Shown here in pieces: positions 1-8,994 of a stretch of DNA of 64,000 bases (positions within the stretch are counted from its first letter, which is position 1; every line of letters starts with the position of its first letter). The stretch is from the NCBI RefSeq assembly GCF_001750725.1, contig NZ_CP017279.1, forward strand, positions 434,001-498,000, read 5' to 3'. This DNA comes from Enterobacter ludwigii (GTDB taxonomy: Bacteria; Pseudomonadota; Gammaproteobacteria; Enterobacterales; Enterobacteriaceae). The notes beneath the pieces were generated by a model. It had not been told where the DNA came from and did no database searches. It saw nothing but the letters and a program-made list of their open reading frames with translations. Made by a program: the position numbers and the translations under genes.

Positions 1-1
1 T

Positions 2-388
2 GAAGAAATGAACGCCACCAGTCTGAACTCCATGGTGGCGCATCTGGGCATCGTCTATACCCGCATCGGTGACGATACGCTTGAGGCCGAAATGCCCGTG
101 GATGCGCGTACCCATCAGCCGTTCGGTCTGTTGCACGGCGGGGCGTCGGCGGCGCTGGCGGAAACGCTGGGGTCGATAGCCGGGTTTCTGATGACCCGCG
201 ACGGACAAAGCGTGGTGGGAACGGAGCTGAACGCAACGCACCATCGCGCGGTATCGCATGGGAAGGTGCGCGGAGTGTGTCAGCCCTTGCATCTTGGGCG
301 AACCAGCCAGAGCTGGGAGATTGTGGTGTTCGACGAGCAGGGACGGCGGTGCTGTACCTGCCGGTTGAGTACCCAAATTTTGGGCTAG
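2..388 (+). CDS. entH: Enterobactin proofreading thioesterase EntH (5'-truncated by window edge)
   Basis: Hotdog-fold thioesterase that clears misacylated aryl/acyl carrier domains during enterobactin synthesis in the cytoplasm. The visible 128 residues match E. coli EntH almost throughout, including the [10 protein letters not shown] segment that carries active-site residues and the C-terminal RRCCTCRL. The reading frame is open through the first base of the window. The ATG at position 8 corresponds to an internal Leu of the roughly 137-residue E. coli protein, so the true start lies about ten codons upstream, outside the window. In E. coli it ends the entCEBAH operon and is followed by cstA. 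Here a peptidase/transporter operon on the opposite strand intervenes. Confidence 0.95.
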   Translation, partial: EEMNATSLNSMVAHLGIVYTRIGDDTLEAEMPVDARTHQPFGLLHGGASAALAETLGSIAGFLMTRDGQSVVGTELNATHHRAVSHGKVRGVCQPLHLGRTSQSWEIVVFDEQGRRCCTCRLSTQILG

Positions 389-405
389 CGTTGCACGGTC
401 AACAT

Positions 406-428
406 CCCTCTCCCCGCTGGGGAGAGGG
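406..428. repeat. CCCTCTCC-type intergenic palindrome, copy 1
   Basis: Perfect 10-bp inverted repeat, CCCTCTCCCC and GGGGAGAGGG around a 3-base loop, between the convergent ends of entH and the M20 peptidase gene. It is one of several similar hairpins in the window (5146, 15221, 48071, 52703, 59668). It lacks a T-tract, so it may be an RNA-stabilising or weak termination hairpin rather than a classical terminator. Confidence 0.7.
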
Positions 429-435
429 GGAAGGC

Positions 436-1548
436 TTACAGCATCGAAATCACCCGCTTCAACAAGCGTATTCTCGGCGCAATCGACGCTTTATCCAGCC
501 ACTCCGCCGGGCTGTGGAACCCGGCACCGATTGGCCCCAGCCCGTCCAGGGTCGGAATGCCCAGCGCGGCGGTGTGGTTGGCATCACTGCCACCACCGAC
601 CGCCTGCCAGGTAATGGCTATTCCTTCCACCTGACCTGCCGCTTCAACCTGCTGCATCAGCGCCTGCGTGGCTTTACTCGCTGCCATCGCCGGTTTGTGG
701 TTCACGCGCGTCAGCGAGGTCGTGACGCCCTCTAAAAAGCCTTTTTCACACAATGCCTCCAGCGCCTGGTTCACCCGGCTGTACTCATCGTTTTCCCAGA
801 AACGCACGTCCAGCTCGGCAACGGCTTTATCGGCCACCACGTTTGCCGCGCTGCCGCCGTGGATCACGCCGACGTTGAGCGTGGTGCCACGTTCCTGGTC
901 GGTCAGGGCATTAATGGCAATAATGCTGTTTGCCAGGGCGGTTATCGCCGAGCGGCCTTTCTCCGGTTCGTTACCCGCGTGTGCCGCCACGCCGCTGAAC
1001 GTCAGGTGATAGCCCGCCATCCCTTTGCGAGCCTTCACCAGCGAACCGTCGGCGCGCGCGGCTTCGCATACCAGCACGCAGCGGGCGCGTTTTGCCAGTT
1101 CGCCAATCCATTCGTGTGAATAGACGGAGCCGGTCTCCTCGTCGGGATTCATGGCGATCGCAATGGCCAGACGATCGTGGTCGGCTGCGTCCAGCTCACG
1201 CATCGCCCACAAGATATTCAGCAGGCCGCTCTTCATATCCGATACGCCAGGGCCATAAAGACGGGTGGCGTCCTCGCTCAGCGGACGCTCGGCGACGGTG
1301 CCGGGGGCAAATACCGTATCAAGATGGCCGACCAGCAGAACGTCGAACTGTGCCGCCTGTGGCTTATTACTGACGAATACGCCCGGGCCAACCTTGTCGC
1401 CCAGATTGACCCGTTCGGTGTGCCAGCCTTCGCGCTGCCAGAGCGTTTCAATAATGCCAGCCACGGTTTCGACGCCTGCGACAGTGCGGGTGCCGCAGTC
1501 TACGTTCACCAGGGTTTTCAGCTCTTCAATATAATGGTCAAGGTTCAT
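436..1548 (-). CDS. M20 family metallopeptidase (glutamate carboxypeptidase-like)
   Basis: Probable di-zinc cytoplasmic hydrolase of 370 residues, of the M20/ArgE/carboxypeptidase G2 type, that would remove an amino acid, possibly glutamate, from an amide or peptide substrate. The M20 signature is complete: H75 and D77 in GHLDTVF, the bridging D104 in GVSDMKSG, the EE pair at 137-138, E162 in CEAAR and a late His at 345 in GAGFHSP. A dimerisation domain lies between about 175 and 290. No signal peptide is seen. It follows yjiG by 13 bases on the same strand, so the three genes form an operon. In E. coli, yjiHG instead precede iadA, an isoaspartyl dipeptidase, suggesting that the membrane pair is used with different amidohydrolases. 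The exact substrate cannot be told from sequence. Confidence 0.85.
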   Translation of the reverse strand: MNLDHYIEELKTLVNVDCGTRTVAGVETVAGIIETLWQREGWHTERVNLGDKVGPGVFVSNKPQAAQFDVLLVGHLDTVFAPGTVAERPLSEDATRLYGPGVSDMKSGLLNILWAMRELDAADHDRLAIAIAMNPDEETGSVYSHEWIGELAKRARCVLVCEAARADGSLVKARKGMAGYHLTFSGVAAHAGNEPEKGRSAITALANSIIAINALTDQERGTTLNVGVIHGGSAANVVADKAVAELDVRFWENDEYSRVNQALEALCEKGFLEGVTTSLTRVNHKPAMAASKATQALMQQVEAAGQVEGIAITWQAVGGGSDANHTAALGIPTLDGLGPIGAGFHSPAEWLDKASIAPRIRLLKRVISML

Positions 1549-1561
1549 AATAACGTCCTGT

Positions 1562-2026
1562 TCAGAGAATAATGCGCATCAGCAGCATGGCTAAGAAGGC
1601 GTTGATGACCGAAATGGCAATCATCAGCGGAATACGTTTGGCGCGGGTGCCGATCACACCCAGAATGCGGCCGAGATACTGCACCTGTGAGCCCATCAGA
1701 TAGATAGCAGGTGCCAGAATCGCCAGGTGCTCGCCGGTAATAATGCCTTTATCAAACAGGCCGATCGCCACGCCGATCCCACCGCCCATCGACATCCAGC
1801 CGCCAATCAGCACGGCAGCCGCTTCACCCGGCAGGCCAAACAGGCCCATCAGCGGGGAGAAGATCATCCCCAGCCCTTTCAGTGCCCCGGTAATTTCCAG
1901 CGCCTTGATGATGATAAAAGCCATGACCACGTTGGGCAGGGTGCTGCCGGTGGCAATACTCCAGCCCTTGCGTGCGCCTTCGACAAACACATCGGTAATC
2001 ACGGGATGAGATTGTGGGGCACTCAT
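1562..2026 (-). CDS. yjiG: YjiG-like inner membrane protein, nucleoside-recognition (Gate) domain
   Basis: Integral membrane protein of 154 residues, the same size as E. coli YjiG, with hydrophobic segments and Gly-rich stretches (GGWMSMGGGIGVAIG) typical of Gate/SpmB-like proteins. Its start codon overlaps the end of yjiH by four bases (ATGA type), implying translational coupling. YjiH and YjiG are each half-size Gate proteins and probably act together in the inner membrane. Transport of a small peptide or amino-acid conjugate is an inference from the adjoining peptidase gene. Function is not established experimentally to my knowledge. Confidence 0.85.
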   Translation of the reverse strand: MSAPQSHPVITDVFVEGARKGWSIATGSTLPNVVMAFIIIKALEITGALKGLGMIFSPLMGLFGLPGEAAAVLIGGWMSMGGGIGVAIGLFDKGIITGEHLAILAPAIYLMGSQVQYLGRILGVIGTRAKRIPLMIAISVINAFLAMLLMRIIL

Positions 2027-2745
2027 ACGGTCTCTCCTTGTGTCGGTTGTTGCTCAGGGGCATCTTTGCCGATGACGGTCAGGATCAGGCGCAGCAGATT
2101 CGCACCGACAATCTTCATGATGAACATCACGGCGATGCAGGCACCAATGGAGGTCGGCACCGCGGCCGTCCCGTCAACGGCGACCAGGGTAAAGAGGATG
2201 GCACCAGAGGAGAAAAAGTTGGTGATCATCGCCCCGGCGGAGAACTGGAACATGGCGAAAACGTCTTTCTCTTTTTCGCTAATCTGCCCTTCATCGGACA
2301 GGTTGCGGGTGAGGGATGCACCCACATCGGTGCTCTGCAGGCTGCCAATCAGCGCCAGCCCGGTGGTGCCGGGAATGCCCAGCAGCGGGCGCAGCAGTGG
2401 CGTTAACAGCTTACGTGCCGCACGCAGCGCACCATAGTGCTCCAGCACGTTGATCATCCCGAGGGCAAACATCACGGCTGGAATTAAACCGAGCGCAAAG
2501 AGAAACCCGTCCATTGCGCCACTGCCGCCGGTACCGCGAAAGGCGCTGGTGGCGGTGGTCAGGGTGCCGTCTTCAAGGCTGGCCTTGCTGACCACCTTGC
2601 CAAACGCACCGTTGAGAGTGGTGAAATCAAACACGCCGTACCACTCTTTTCCGCCCAGCAGGCCAGAGAAGAAAACGGCTGCGAATGCCAGCGCAACGTA
2701 CGCGCCGGGCCCGACCTTGAGATCCTGAGGTACTGAACTGTTCAT
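2023..2745 (-). CDS. yjiH: YjiH-like inner membrane protein, nucleoside-recognition domain
   Basis: Membrane protein of 241 residues when started at the ATG at 2745, which has a good ribosome binding site (AAGGAAAAGG) a few bases upstream. A longer frame to 2817 exists but adds a polar tail unlike the family. Several transmembrane segments are visible, among them AYVALAFAAVFFSGLLGG near the N-terminus. First gene of the yjiH-yjiG-peptidase operon. It is divergent from cstA across about 280 bases that must hold both promoters; no clear operator was recognised there. In E. coli K-12 yjiHG lie elsewhere on the chromosome, so this operon is an insertion relative to that gene order. Confidence 0.85.
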   Translation of the reverse strand: MNSSVPQDLKVGPGAYVALAFAAVFFSGLLGGKEWYGVFDFTTLNGAFGKVVSKASLEDGTLTTATSAFRGTGGSGAMDGFLFALGLIPAVMFALGMINVLEHYGALRAARKLLTPLLRPLLGIPGTTGLALIGSLQSTDVGASLTRNLSDEGQISEKEKDVFAMFQFSAGAMITNFFSSGAILFTLVAVDGTAAVPTSIGACIAVMFIMKIVGANLLRLILTVIGKDAPEQQPTQGETV

Positions 2746-3026
2746 ATCCTTTTCCTTGTATGCACGCGATTGCGCAGGGTCATTCTGGCGAGGTTTTGAG
2801 CAAAAAAAATGATACAAATCATTTCGTAAGGCGGTGTCGGGACGAAAAAGGCAAAAGTGTGACCCGTGGCGGCAGGGGTGTTTCAGCGGAAGGTGATCGG
2901 CTTAACAATGTGGTGTAAATGTCTGGTTTGACCACGCATTATTGCGTTTCAAAGTTGTTAAATTTTGAGCGTTGTTCTAGAAACAAAATGTAACATCTCA
3001 CTGTTTCACAACAACGGACAACAACT

Positions 3027-5132
3027 ATGAACAACTCAGGGAAATACCTTACGTGGGCAGGGCTCTCCGTTGTGGGAGCATTTGCCCTGGGCTATATCGC
3101 CCTCAACCGGGGGGAACAGATCAACGCGCTGTGGATCGTTGTCGCCTCGGTCTGTATTTATCTGATCGCGTACCGTTTTTATGGCCGCTATATCGCGAAG
3201 ACGGTGTTAGGGGTCGACGGCACGCGCATGACGCCTGCGGTTCGTCATAACGACGGTCTGGACTATGTGCCTACCGACAAGAAAGTGCTGTTCGGTCACC
3301 ATTTTGCGGCGATTGCCGGCGCGGGCCCGCTGGTGGGGCCAGTCCTGGCGGCGCAGATGGGTTACCTGCCGGGGATGATCTGGATCCTCGCGGGCGTCGT
3401 GCTGGCCGGTGCGGTGCAGGACTTTATGGTGCTGTTCGTCTCCACCCGCCGCGACGGACGTTCGCTCGGAGAGCTGGTGAAAGAGGAGATGGGAGCCACG
3501 GCCGGGGTGATCGCCCTGATCGCGACCTTTATGATCATGGTGATCATCCTCGCGGTGCTGGCGATGATCGTGGTGAAAGCGCTGACCCACAGTCCGTGGG
3601 GAACCTATACCGTGGCCTTTACCATTCCGCTGGCGCTGTTTATGGGGATCTACATTCGCTACCTGCGTCCGGGACGCATTGGTGAAGTGTCGGTCATCGG
3701 CCTGGTCTTTCTGGTGTTTGCCATTATCTCCGGCGGCTGGGTGGCTGAGAGCCCGACGTGGGCGCCGTTCTTCGATTTCACCGGCGTGCAGCTGACGTGG
3801 ATGCTGGTAGGGTACGGATTTGTGGCGGCGGTGCTGCCGGTGTGGTTGCTGCTGGCCCCGCGCGATTACCTCTCCACCTTTCTGAAAATTGGCACGATTG
3901 TGGGGCTGGCAATCGGCATTTTGATTATGCGCCCGACGCTGACCATGCCTGCGCTGACCAAATTTATTGATGGCACCGGCCCGGTCTGGACCGGCAACCT
4001 GTTCCCGTTCCTGTTTATCACCATCGCCTGTGGCGCGGTGTCTGGCTTCCACGCGCTGATTGCCTCCGGTACCACGCCGAAAATGCTCGCCAATGAGAAT
4101 CAGGCCTGCCTGATTGGCTACGGCGGCATGCTGATGGAATCGTTCGTGGCGATAATGGCGCTGGTCTCGGCCTGTATTATCGACCCGGGCGTTTACTTCG
4201 CGATGAACAGCCCAATGGCGCTGCTGGCACCGGCCGGCACCGTTGACGTGGTGGCCTCTGCCGCGCAGGTGGTGAGCGGCTGGGGCTTTGCCATTACCCC
4301 AGACACGTTGACCCATATCGCCAGTGAAGTGGGCGAGCAGTCTATTATTTCCCGAGCGGGGGGCGCGCCAACGCTGGCGGTGGGTATGGCGTATATTCTG
4401 CACGGCGCGCTGGGCGGGCTGATGGACGTGTCGTTCTGGTATCACTTCGCCATTCTGTTTGAAGCGCTGTTTATTCTGACGGCGGTGGATGCAGGAACGC
4501 GTGCGGCACGCTTTATGCTGCAGGATCTGCTGGGGGTGATCTCACCGAACCTGAAACGTACCGATTCATTACCGGCGAACCTGCTGGCAACGGCGCTGTG
4601 CGTACTGGCGTGGGGATATTTCCTCCATCAGGGCGTCGTCGATCCGCTGGGAGGGATTAACACCCTGTGGCCGCTGTTTGGTATTGCCAACCAGATGCTG
4701 GCGGGCATGGCGCTGATGCTCTGTGCGGTAGTGTTGTTCAAGATGAAGCGTCAGCGTTATGCGTGGGTGGCGTTACTGCCAACCGCATGGCTGCTGATTT
4801 GTACCCTGACGGCAGGCTGGCAGAAAGCCTTCAGCCCGGACAACAAGGTGGGCTTCCTGGCTATCGCCAACAAGTTCCAGGCGATGATCGACAGCGGTAA
4901 GATCCCGGTGCAATATACGGAATCACAGCTGTCGCAGCTGGTGTTTAACAACCGTCTGGACGCCGGGCTGACCATCTTCTTTATGGTGGTGGTTGTGGTG
5001 CTGGCGTTGTATTCTCTGAAGACTGCACTGGCGGCGCTGAAAGAAGACAAGCCGACGGCAAAAGAGACACCGTATGAGCCAATGCCTGAGAACCTGGAAG
5101 AGATTGTGACCCAGGCGAAAGGGGCGCATTAA
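3027..5132 (+). CDS. cstA: Carbon starvation protein CstA (pyruvate/peptide transporter family)
   Basis: Inner membrane transporter of 701 residues, the full E. coli length, with around 18 hydrophobic segments and the CstA-family [19 protein letters not shown] segment near residue 90. CstA is induced on carbon starvation and has been linked to peptide use and pyruvate uptake. The downstream ybdD gene begins 58 bases after the stop, with a CCCTCTCC palindrome in between, the usual cstA-ybdD pair. In E. coli transcription depends on cAMP-CRP. I saw only a half-site-like TGTGA upstream here, so CRP control is family knowledge rather than a sequence observation. Confidence 0.97.
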   Translation: MNNSGKYLTWAGLSVVGAFALGYIALNRGEQINALWIVVASVCIYLIAYRFYGRYIAKTVLGVDGTRMTPAVRHNDGLDYVPTDKKVLFGHHFAAIAGAGPLVGPVLAAQMGYLPGMIWILAGVVLAGAVQDFMVLFVSTRRDGRSLGELVKEEMGATAGVIALIATFMIMVIILAVLAMIVVKALTHSPWGTYTVAFTIPLALFMGIYIRYLRPGRIGEVSVIGLVFLVFAIISGGWVAESPTWAPFFDFTGVQLTWMLVGYGFVAAVLPVWLLLAPRDYLSTFLKIGTIVGLAIGILIMRPTLTMPALTKFIDGTGPVWTGNLFPFLFITIACGAVSGFHALIASGTTPKMLANENQACLIGYGGMLMESFVAIMALVSACIIDPGVYFAMNSPMALLAPAGTVDVVASAAQVVSGWGFAITPDTLTHIASEVGEQSIISRAGGAPTLAVGMAYILHGALGGLMDVSFWYHFAILFEALFILTAVDAGTRAARFMLQDLLGVISPNLKRTDSLPANLLATALCVLAWGYFLHQGVVDPLGGINTLWPLFGIANQMLAGMALMLCAVVLFKMKRQRYAWVALLPTAWLLICTLTAGWQKAFSPDNKVGFLAIANKFQAMIDSGKIPVQYTESQLSQLVFNNRLDAGLTIFFMVVVVVLALYSLKTALAALKEDKPTAKETPYEPMPENLEEIVTQAKGAH

Positions 5133-5145
5133 TCGCTCAACCTCA

Positions 5146-5168
5146 CCCTCTCCCCGCCGGGGAGAGGG
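5146..5168. repeat. CCCTCTCC-type intergenic palindrome, copy 2
   Basis: CCCTCTCCCC and GGGGAGAGGG flank a 3-base loop. It lies just after cstA and just before the ybdD ribosome binding region, so it sits inside the presumed cstA-ybdD transcript. There it could reduce or stabilise the distal message. Confidence 0.7.
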
Positions 5169-5190
5169 GATAAAAGACGAGATATCCACT

Positions 5191-5388
5191 ATGTTCGACA
5201 CCCTCTCCAAAGCAGGAAAATACCTGGGCCAGGCCGCCAAAATGATGATCGGCGTTCCGGATTACGACAACTACGTCGAGCATATGCGCGTCAACCACCC
5301 TGACCAGACGCCAATGACCTATGAAGCTTTCTTCCGCGACCGCCAGGACGCCCGTTACGGCGGCAAGGGCGGCGCGAAGTGCTGTTAA
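5191..5388 (+). CDS. ybdD: YbdD/YjiX family small protein
   Basis: Soluble protein of 65 residues of the YbdD/YjiX family, almost always encoded directly after CstA-type transporters. The family core is present ([13 protein letters not shown], then [23 protein letters not shown]) and the protein ends in CC. Family members are thought to be accessory to the CstA/BtsT pyruvate transporters, but the molecular role is unclear. The start codon follows an AGACGAGATATCC region with only a weak ribosome binding site, compatible with coupling to cstA translation or lower expression. Confidence 0.93.
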   Translation: MFDTLSKAGKYLGQAAKMMIGVPDYDNYVEHMRVNHPDQTPMTYEAFFRDRQDARYGGKGGAKCC

Positions 5389-5441
5389 CCCTCTTTCGGT
5401 AAACAAAGGCTAATCTGCTTTTGTTTACATTCAACATGCGA

Positions 5442-6185
5442 TCAGGCGTTTAACCCGCCATCGACATCCAGTCCCGTGCCGGATATTTGTCCGGCGGCAG
5501 GACTGGCCAGGAAGGTGACCGCGGCGGCGATGTCTTCCGGCTGGCCGTAATGTCCCACCGCAATCATCTGGCGCTGAGATTCAGCCTGTTCTCCATCCTC
5601 CGGGTTCATATCGCTGTTTGTCGGGCCAGGATGCACAAGGTTCACGGTAATGCCGCGCGGGCCGAGATCGCGAGCCAGACCCCGGGTAAGGGAGTTGAGT
5701 GCAGATTTGGTCATCGAATAGACGGCAATACCGGGCATCGCCACACGGTTTGCCAGACAACTGCCGATGTTGATAATGCGCCCGCCGTCAGACATATGCA
5801 CCAGCGCTTCCTGAATGGCAATCACCACGCCCCGGATATTGACGTTAATCAGGGCGTCAATATCCGCCAGCGTCATGGACTCCAGCGGACCGCCGCGTGC
5901 GATCCCAGCGTTATTGACCAGAATATCCAGCCCGCCCAGGGAGCGTGCCGCATGGGTAACCGCATCCTGAATGGCCTGTGCGCTGGCGCTGTCAGCCTGA
6001 ATCGCCTCGCTGTGGCGCCCAAGCGCCTTTATCTCTTCGGCGACCGCCTGGGCTTTGTCGGCGGATTTTTCATACGTAATAACCACATCGGCACCGGCGC
6101 GTGCCAGTGAAAGTGCGATGGCACGACCCAACCCACGGCTGGCGCCGGTAACCAGCGCCTTCTTACCTGTTAAATCGATCTGCAT
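5442..6185 (-). CDS. SDR family NAD(P)-dependent oxidoreductase (BdcA/FabG-like)
   Basis: Classical short-chain dehydrogenase/reductase of 247 residues. The cofactor motif TGASRGLG is at 13-20, NNAG at 91-94, and the catalytic set is S142, Y156 and K160 (YSMTK). It ends in the typical SGTGLDVDGG motif, so it is complete and likely active as a tetrameric oxidoreductase. Substrate is unknown; resemblance to E. coli BdcA and to 3-oxoacyl-ACP reductases is general. It is co-directional with hcxA and 57 bases downstream of it. The gap carries a good Fur-like box (6208-6222), so it may have its own iron-responsive promoter. This gene is not found at this place in E. coli K-12. Confidence 0.85.
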   Translation of the reverse strand: MQIDLTGKKALVTGASRGLGRAIALSLARAGADVVITYEKSADKAQAVAEEIKALGRHSEAIQADSASAQAIQDAVTHAARSLGGLDILVNNAGIARGGPLESMTLADIDALINVNIRGVVIAIQEALVHMSDGGRIINIGSCLANRVAMPGIAVYSMTKSALNSLTRGLARDLGPRGITVNLVHPGPTNSDMNPEDGEQAESQRQMIAVGHYGQPEDIAAAVTFLASPAAGQISGTGLDVDGGLNA

Positions 6186-6207
6186 GATGACCTCGTTGCG
6201 AGAGTGA

Positions 6208-6222
6208 TGAGAATCATCATTA
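6208..6222. promoter_or_regulatory. Candidate Fur box upstream of the SDR gene
   Basis: TGAGAATCATCATTA matches the 7-1-7 Fur consensus TGATAATnATTATCA at 11 of 14 defined positions. It lies 22 bases upstream of the SDR start codon. A minus-strand TATACC (6223-6228) next to it could be a -10 hexamer, though no good -35 was found. The nearby enterobactin gene fits an iron-controlled neighbourhood, but the call rests on motif match only. A shorter perfect inverted repeat TGATGA-gaa-TCATCA (6205-6219) overlaps it and could equally be the site of another regulator. Confidence 0.45.
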
Positions 6223-6242
6223 GGTATAGTCGGTCGGAACGA

Positions 6243-7331
6243 TTAACGGCTGAAGGATTCCACTTTCTCAAACGCAGCGCGCAGAACCGCAGGGGTGAGT
6301 GCGACCGGCAAATAGTGGATAGATTCCACCGGGCGCAGCGTATGGGCAATGACCTTGTCCAGCTCGTCGCGGTTGTTGATATCCACCTCCAGTTCGCGAA
6401 GCGTGGTGGGCAGGGTAAAGCGCTGATAGGCCGCCACCAGCTCGGCCAGCACGTCATCCTGGCCGAGCAGCGCACTTTGCACCAGGATGCCGTAGGCCAC
6501 TTTGGTACCGTGCAGGTATTTTTCCGTTTGCGGCAAAACGGTTAAACCGTTGTGCACCGCATGCGCGGCCGCCACGCGGGTAAAGCGCTCGCCCAGACCG
6601 CCCACCATTCCGCCCCCGGCAATAATGGCATCCACAACATCCCTGAACGCCTGCGTCGCTTCGCCACGCTGCTGGTCGGCCAGCGCCTCTTCGCTACGGG
6701 AAAGCAGCACGTCACGGATCGCCAGCGCGCCGTTGATCCCCAGGCGTACGGTCAAAGGCAGGTGTTCGGGTTGTGGGGCCAGGACCACCGCTTCATACCA
6801 CTTCGCCAGCGTATCGCCGATGCCTGCCAGCAGGTACTCCGCTGGGGCATTGAGGATAATGTGCGGTTCCACCAGCACCAGGAAGTTAGCATCGTCGAAC
6901 ACCTCAAACTGCAGCGCCTGACCGGCATCGTTATACCAGACGGAGAGCGGCGTCCAGGCGGCGCAGGTGGCGGCGATGGTGGGAATAGCCACCACCGGCA
7001 CGCCGAGACGGCGCGCCACCGCTTTGGCGGTATCAAGCAGTGCGCCACCGCCGACACCAATCACCACGCTGGCGTTATTGCCAGACGCCGTCACCAGATC
7101 GGTGACGTCACGTTCGCTGCAGTGCCCTTTAAAGCGCAGATGTTTTGCCCCCGGCGCGTGAAAGCTTTCCGGCAGGAAAGGGCGCGCGCCTTCAATGGCG
7201 CGTTCGCCATAAATCCACACTGCGCGGGAGAGCTGTTCCGGCGTAAAGAAATCATTCAGGTGCGCAAGGCTTCCCGGATGCGAGAAATAGTTCGCCGGGC
7301 CCGGCACGACGCGGATATCGGTGTTGCTCAT
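6243..7331 (-). CDS. hcxA: Hydroxycarboxylate dehydrogenase A, iron-containing alcohol dehydrogenase family
   Basis: Orthologue of E. coli YbdH/HcxA, a metal-dependent NAD(P)H dehydrogenase that reduces 2-oxo acids to 2-hydroxy acids. The 362-residue form starts at 7331 behind AAAGGACAACAC; a longer frame from 7352 lacks a better signal. Visible features are the dinucleotide-binding GVGGGALLDTAKA, the metal Asp in LAGIGDTLAKWYEA, and the two His-bearing motifs AAAHAVHNGL and YLHGTKVAYG. In E. coli it adjoins ybdL (mtnE), whose product makes or uses 4-methylthio-2-oxobutyrate. Here the importer and mtn genes are inserted between the two. A role on methylthio-oxobutyrate is a reasonable guess, not shown. 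It diverges from the importer operon and shares its possible MetJ operator. Confidence 0.9.
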   Translation of the reverse strand: MSNTDIRVVPGPANYFSHPGSLAHLNDFFTPEQLSRAVWIYGERAIEGARPFLPESFHAPGAKHLRFKGHCSERDVTDLVTASGNNASVVIGVGGGALLDTAKAVARRLGVPVVAIPTIAATCAAWTPLSVWYNDAGQALQFEVFDDANFLVLVEPHIILNAPAEYLLAGIGDTLAKWYEAVVLAPQPEHLPLTVRLGINGALAIRDVLLSRSEEALADQQRGEATQAFRDVVDAIIAGGGMVGGLGERFTRVAAAHAVHNGLTVLPQTEKYLHGTKVAYGILVQSALLGQDDVLAELVAAYQRFTLPTTLRELEVDINNRDELDKVIAHTLRPVESIHYLPVALTPAVLRAAFEKVESFSR

Positions 7332-7366
7332 GTGTTGTCCTTTTTTTAGCAAGCGCTAACCCGATG

Positions 7367-7390
7367 TTATGTCTGGACATCCGGATGGCT
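7367..7390. promoter_or_regulatory. Candidate MetJ operator: three tandem imperfect met boxes
   Basis: Three contiguous 8-mers in register, TTATGTCT, GGACATCC and GGATGGCT, each match the met box AGACGTCT at 5 of 8 positions. MetJ binds such tandem, often imperfect, boxes cooperatively. The site lies between hcxA and the ABC importer operon, 101 bases before the importer start. It is much weaker than the operators at 13603 and 17130, so it is a candidate. A nearby inverted repeat TTAGC-aagc-GCTAA (7346-7359) may belong to another regulator of hcxA. Confidence 0.45.
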
Positions 7391-7491
7391 AATAATATTT
7401 CGCTTTATCTTATGCCTTTTCCGTCGTTGTCAGTCAACCGTAGCTGTGAAAAATTCGATAAATCACAATATGAAAGAAGGATTTAACGCGG

Positions 7492-8994
7492 ATGGTTTCC
7501 AGTCGCCTTGAGATGCGCGGTATCAGCCTGGCCTTTTCCGGCTTTCAGGCGTTGTCGCGCGTGGATTTGACGTTAATGGGCGGCTCCGTGCATGCGCTGA
7601 CCGGCGCAAACGGCGCGGGGAAATCGACGCTGATGGCGGTGCTGTGCGGTACTTACGATCGCTACGAAGGTGAGATCTGCATTAATAACCAGCCGGTGAC
7701 GATCCGCGAGCCGCTTGATGCCAAACGGCTGGGTATCCACCTGGTGCAGCAGGAAGTGGACGTCGCGCTGATACCAGGGCTGAGCATTGCCGAAAACATC
7801 ATGCTCGATCAGCTCGCACAGCCGGGGCATCGCTATCGCTGGCGCGCAATCCGCCAGCAGGCGAAACAGGCGCTGGCGCAGCTGGGTATCGCTCTGGATG
7901 TGCGACGCATCGTCGACACCTGCACGCTGGCAGAAAAGCAGCAGATTTTGCTGGCGCGGGCGCTCTCACACCACTGCCGTTTTCTGATTCTGGATGAACC
8001 GACCGCGCCGCTGGATAGCCATGAAAGCGAACGGCTTTTCGCCGTAGTGAGACGTCTGCAAAAGCAGGGGATTGGCGTGGTGTTTATCTCTCACCGTATT
8101 CACGAACTGAACGCTATTTGCGACACCTTAACCGTGCTGCGGGACGGCAAGCTGATTGAATCCGGCCCGATGGCGAACCTCAGTGGTGACGAAATCGTTG
8201 AGAAGATGCTTGGCCATGAGCTTAACGATATCTATCCGCCGGCCCGTCCTGCGCACAGTGACGAGACATTACTGCGCGTGGAAGGGCTGCACGATGACGC
8301 GCTGTTGAAAGATATCTCCCTGCACCTGCGAAAAGGCGAAATTCTGGGCATTGCCGGGCTGGCGGGAGCGGGCAAAACGGAACTCTGCAAGGCGCTGTTT
8401 GGGGCCAGCAAAAGCCGTGTAGCGCGCGGTGAGCTAAATCATCAGCCCTGGCAGCCGCGCGATCCGGCGGATTCGGTATTGCGCGGTCTGGCGCTGGTAC
8501 CGGAGGAGCGGCGCAAAGAGGGCATTTTTATTGATGAACCGGTGAGCATGAACCTGGCGGTCACCGCGGATAACAGCTTCTCGCGCTGGAGCCTGTTCGG
8601 CCACCGTCAGGCGTGGCGCTGGGCGGAAGAGGTGATTGCCCGCGTCGGCGTGCGTGCGCGTGGGCCGGGGCAGGTGCTGCGTCGTCTGTCGGGGGGCAAC
8701 CAGCAGAAGATTGCCATCGGCAAGTGGCTGCGCAACGACGCCAGCGTGTTGATTTTCGATGAGCCGACCAAAGGCGTCGATGTCAAAGCGAAAACCGATC
8801 TGTTCCAGTTAATTGACGGCCTGGCGCGCGAGGGCAAAGGGGTGATTTACGCCTCCGGTGAATTCGCTGAACTGGTGGGGCTGTGCGATCGCATTTGCGT
8901 GCTGTGGGACGGACGTATCGTGGCGGAAATCGCCGGGGCCGAGGCCCACGAAGAGACACTACTTTATTATTCAACCGGAGGAACGGCGTCGTGA
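7492..8994 (+). CDS. Sugar ABC importer, double ATP-binding subunit (RbsA/MglA-like)
   Basis: ATPase of 500 residues with two fused ABC domains, as in ribose and galactose importers. The first has Walker A GANGAGKS near residue 40 and Walker B FLILDEPTAPLD near 165. Its signature is degenerate (TLAEKQQ). The second has GLAGAGKTEL near 287, an intact LSGGNQQ near 402 and VLIFDEPTKGVD. Start ATG at 7492 follows AAGAAGGATTTAACGCGG. It heads a four-gene operon with permease, binding protein and an LVIVD protein, all overlapping or closely spaced. Substrate is not determined by sequence. The candidate MetJ boxes upstream and the adjoining methionine salvage genes suggest methylthioribose or a related sugar. 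Confidence 0.93.
   Translation: MVSSRLEMRGISLAFSGFQALSRVDLTLMGGSVHALTGANGAGKSTLMAVLCGTYDRYEGEICINNQPVTIREPLDAKRLGIHLVQQEVDVALIPGLSIAENIMLDQLAQPGHRYRWRAIRQQAKQALAQLGIALDVRRIVDTCTLAEKQQILLARALSHHCRFLILDEPTAPLDSHESERLFAVVRRLQKQGIGVVFISHRIHELNAICDTLTVLRDGKLIESGPMANLSGDEIVEKMLGHELNDIYPPARPAHSDETLLRVEGLHDDALLKDISLHLRKGEILGIAGLAGAGKTELCKALFGASKSRVARGELNHQPWQPRDPADSVLRGLALVPEERRKEGIFIDEPVSMNLAVTADNSFSRWSLFGHRQAWRWAEEVIARVGVRARGPGQVLRRLSGGNQQKIAIGKWLRNDASVLIFDEPTKGVDVKAKTDLFQLIDGLAREGKGVIYASGEFAELVGLCDRICVLWDGRIVAEIAGAEAHEETLLYYSTGGTAS

Noticed and set aside
2821..3026. Possible CRP site before cstA
   Set aside because: Only a TGTGA half-site was found; the other half does not match at the needed spacing.
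3207..4445. Long minus-strand open frame opposite cstA
   Set aside because: It is antisense to a strongly conserved transporter and its predicted protein is Arg/His/Gln-rich with no recognisable domain.
8883..8990. Upstream extension of the permease gene into the ATPase gene
   Set aside because: The overlap is not conserved in type and the GTG at 8991 has a far better ribosome binding site.
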